This document shows positions 62,878 through 64,000 of a stretch of 64,000 bases of DNA, piece by piece. Both the position numbers and the translations under genes were made by a program. The stretch spans positions 72,406,272 through 72,470,271 of the forward strand of contig OY997641.1 in NCBI GenBank assembly GCA_963921795.1, written 5' to 3'. Each line of letters opens with the position of its first letter. Positions within the stretch are counted from its first letter, which is position 1. The notes under the pieces are model-generated. The model was given only the letters and a program-made list of their open reading frames with translations, was not told the DNA's origin and made no database searches. This DNA is from Nannobrachium achirus (lineage: Eukaryota; Chordata; Actinopteri; Myctophiformes; Myctophidae).

Positions 62878-63939
62878 TCACTGAAGTTGGGAGGGGGTCT
62901 CGCCGCCCCGTGACGGGAGATTGGTTGAGGGGGGGGAGGGGGGGGGCTCAGGCGGTGGCAGCTGAGGGGGCCCAGGTGCTGGGGGAGGCTCAGGTGGTGG
63001 CTGTGGGGGCCCACATGCAGGGGGAGATGGAGACTGAGGAGCCCTGGTTGCAGGAGGAGGAGGAGCCCTGGGCGGCGCTGCAGGAGGAGGAGGAGGAGCC
63101 CTGGGCGGCGCTGCAGGAGGAGGAGCCCTGGGCGGTGCTGCAGGAGGAGGAGGAGGAGCCCTGGGCGGCGCTGCAGGAGGAGGAGGAGCCCTGGGCGGCG
63201 CTGCAGGAGGAGGAGGAGGAGCCCTGGGCGGTGCTGCAGGAGGAGGAGGAGGAGCCCTGGGCGGTGCTGCAGGAGGAGGAGGAGGAGCCCTGGGCGGCGC
63301 AGCAGGAGGAGCCCTGGGCGGCGCAGCAGGAGGAGGAGGACTGGGCGCGGGAAGCTTGGCTGCAGGAGGAGACTTGGGCACATCAAGCTTGGCTGCAGGA
63401 GGAGGAGACTTGGGCGCAGGAAGCTTGGCTGCAGGAGGAGGAGGAGACTTTGGCGCAGGAAGCTTGGCTGCAGGAGGAGGAGGAGACTTGGGCGCAGGAA
63501 GCTTGGCTGCAGGAGGAGGAGACTTGGGCGCAGGAAGCTTGGCTGCAGGAGGAGGAGACTTGGGCGCAGGAAGCTTGGCTGCAGGAGGAGGAGGAGACTT
63601 GGGCGCAGGAAGCTTGGCTGCAGGAGGAGGAGGAGACTTGGGCGCAGGAAGCTTGGCTGCAGGAGGAGGAGACTTGGGCGCAGGAAGCTTGGCTACAGGA
63701 GGAGGAGAAGACTTGGGAAGCGAGGCAGAAGGTGGCGCCCGGGGAACTGGAGGCGAGGCAGGAGTAGGCCTGGATGGTGGAGTAGAGGTCTTGGTGGGCC
63801 TGGTCTTGGATTCGTTTAAGATGAGTTCATAAATCCTGTTGCTCTCCTCAAACCACTCAGTCCACTCCTGGTCCGTTTTCGGGTTAGCCGGGTTGTTTAG
63901 GCGATAGGTGACGAGCTCATACAGGCTAGGCTCAGCCAT
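62878..63939 (-). CDS. Proline-rich repeat ORF of non-autonomous LTR element
   Basis: 353 codons. A ~45-residue non-repetitive N-terminus (MAEPSLYELVTYRL … WTEWFEESNRIYELI) looks helical and may correspond to a Gag N-terminus. It is followed by about ten KLPAPKSPPPAA units and then PPRAPPPPPAA units. The other frames of the repeat are also open, which is a composition effect. The start is the first ATG after the primer-binding site. Function unknown; possibly structural or a decayed Gag. Confidence 0.6.
   Translation of the reverse strand: MAEPSLYELVTYRLNNPANPKTDQEWTEWFEESNRIYELILNESKTRPTKTSTPPSRPTPASPPVPRAPPSASLPKSSPPPVAKLPAPKSPPPAAKLPAPKSPPPPAAKLPAPKSPPPPAAKLPAPKSPPPAAKLPAPKSPPPAAKLPAPKSPPPPAAKLPAPKSPPPPAAKLPAPKSPPPAAKLDVPKSPPAAKLPAPSPPPPAAPPRAPPAAPPRAPPPPPAAPPRAPPPPPAAPPRAPPPPPAAPPRAPPPPAAPPRAPPPPPAAPPRAPPPAAPPRAPPPPPAAPPRAPPPPATRAPQSPSPPACGPPQPPPEPPPAPGPPQLPPPEPPPSPPSTNLPSRGGETPSQLQ
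62930..63720. repeat. Two GC-rich minisatellites inside the LTR-element ORF
   Basis: About 63040-63335 repeats GGCGGCGCTGCAGGAGGAGG-like units of 33-36 bp. About 63350-63715 repeats GGCGCAGGAAGCTTGGCTGC-like units of 36-39 bp. Unit lengths stay multiples of three. Confidence 0.9.
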
Positions 63940-63953
63940 GGCAATGCTCTATT

Positions 63954-63971
63954 CTCGGCGTCGAAGGACCA
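63954..63971 (-). other. Primer-binding site resembling tRNA-Tyr complement
   Basis: The minus strand reads TGGTCCTTCGACGCCGAG immediately inside the 5' LTR. The first eleven bases match the complement of a vertebrate tRNA-Tyr 3' end including CCA. Confidence 0.65.
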
Positions 63972-64000
63972 TGAATAAAAGGTTTAGTTCTAGCTGGTTT
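63972..64000 (-). repeat. 5' LTR, first 29 bp in window
   Basis: Same sequence as 62226-62254. The rest lies beyond the window. Confidence 0.8.

Larger units (their letters stand above)
62226..64000 (-). mobile_element. Non-autonomous LTR retroelement, 5' LTR cut by window edge
   Basis: Two copies of a sequence ending CCTTTTATTCA on the minus strand flank a single ORF. The 3' LTR is 62226-62840; the 5' LTR enters at 63972 and continues outside. Neither reverse transcriptase nor integrase is encoded between them, so mobility would depend on another element. Confidence 0.75.

Noticed and set aside
62910-63767. Glu/Trp-rich + strand ORF
   Set aside because: It is an antisense frame of the proline-rich minisatellite. 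The minus frame follows a primer-binding site and has a non-repetitive N-terminus.

Overview
The window is teleost fish genomic DNA. It carries C2H2 zinc-finger genes of a fish-type architecture (acidic N-terminal exons followed by one exon holding a long finger array), GT-AG introns, tRNA-derived SINEs and a dense load of hAT, TTAA-target (piggyBac-like), Tc1-like, LINE and LTR elements. The species cannot be fixed from the sequence.

The backbone is a tandem array of three paralogous zinc-finger genes, all on the + strand, called ZNF1 to ZNF3 here. ZNF1 (466-3126) has only its last two coding exons in the window. ZNF2 has exons 15938-16154, 28526-28648, 32216-32299 and 32557-33716 (527 aa). 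ZNF3 has exons 46040-46256, 52145-52288, 54447-54530 and 55200-56527 (590 aa). Every junction is phase 1, so the exons join in frame. Fingers number 20, 8 and 10. Spacers are also paralogous: 10.1-16.25 kb matches 38.1-46.35 kb, 27.3-32.2 kb matches 46.5-54.4 kb, and the 3' flanks at 3.1-5.3, 33.7-34.8 and 56.6-59.1 kb match each other. Homology to the array stops near 59.12 kb.

Because the unit is repeated, most transposon insertions have an uninterrupted empty site in a sister unit. This allows exact element ends and target-site duplications (TSDs) to be read: seven hAT-type elements with 8-bp TSDs, and TTAA-target MITEs. One composite is nested three deep: a Ty3/Gypsy element with identical LTRs lies in a TTAA MITE, which lies in a hAT element (5358-9826).

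The most notable object is antisense inside intron 1 of ZNF2: a 16-exon gene (19705-25722, - strand) that joins into an uninterrupted 784-codon reading frame. It encodes a Gypsy-type integrase (HHCC, DDE, GPF motif), then a Ulp1/C48 SUMO-protease domain, then a C-terminal PHD finger. This is the architecture of a Ginger1 DNA transposase. I found no convincing terminal repeats, so it may be an intact transposon gene or a domesticated host gene.

The last 5 kb leaves the array. It holds a LINE 3' fragment, a GC-rich promoter-like patch with a short ORF, an inverted-repeat region, and a non-autonomous LTR element (62226 to beyond 64000, - strand) with a proline-rich repeat ORF and a primer-binding site resembling tRNA-Tyr.
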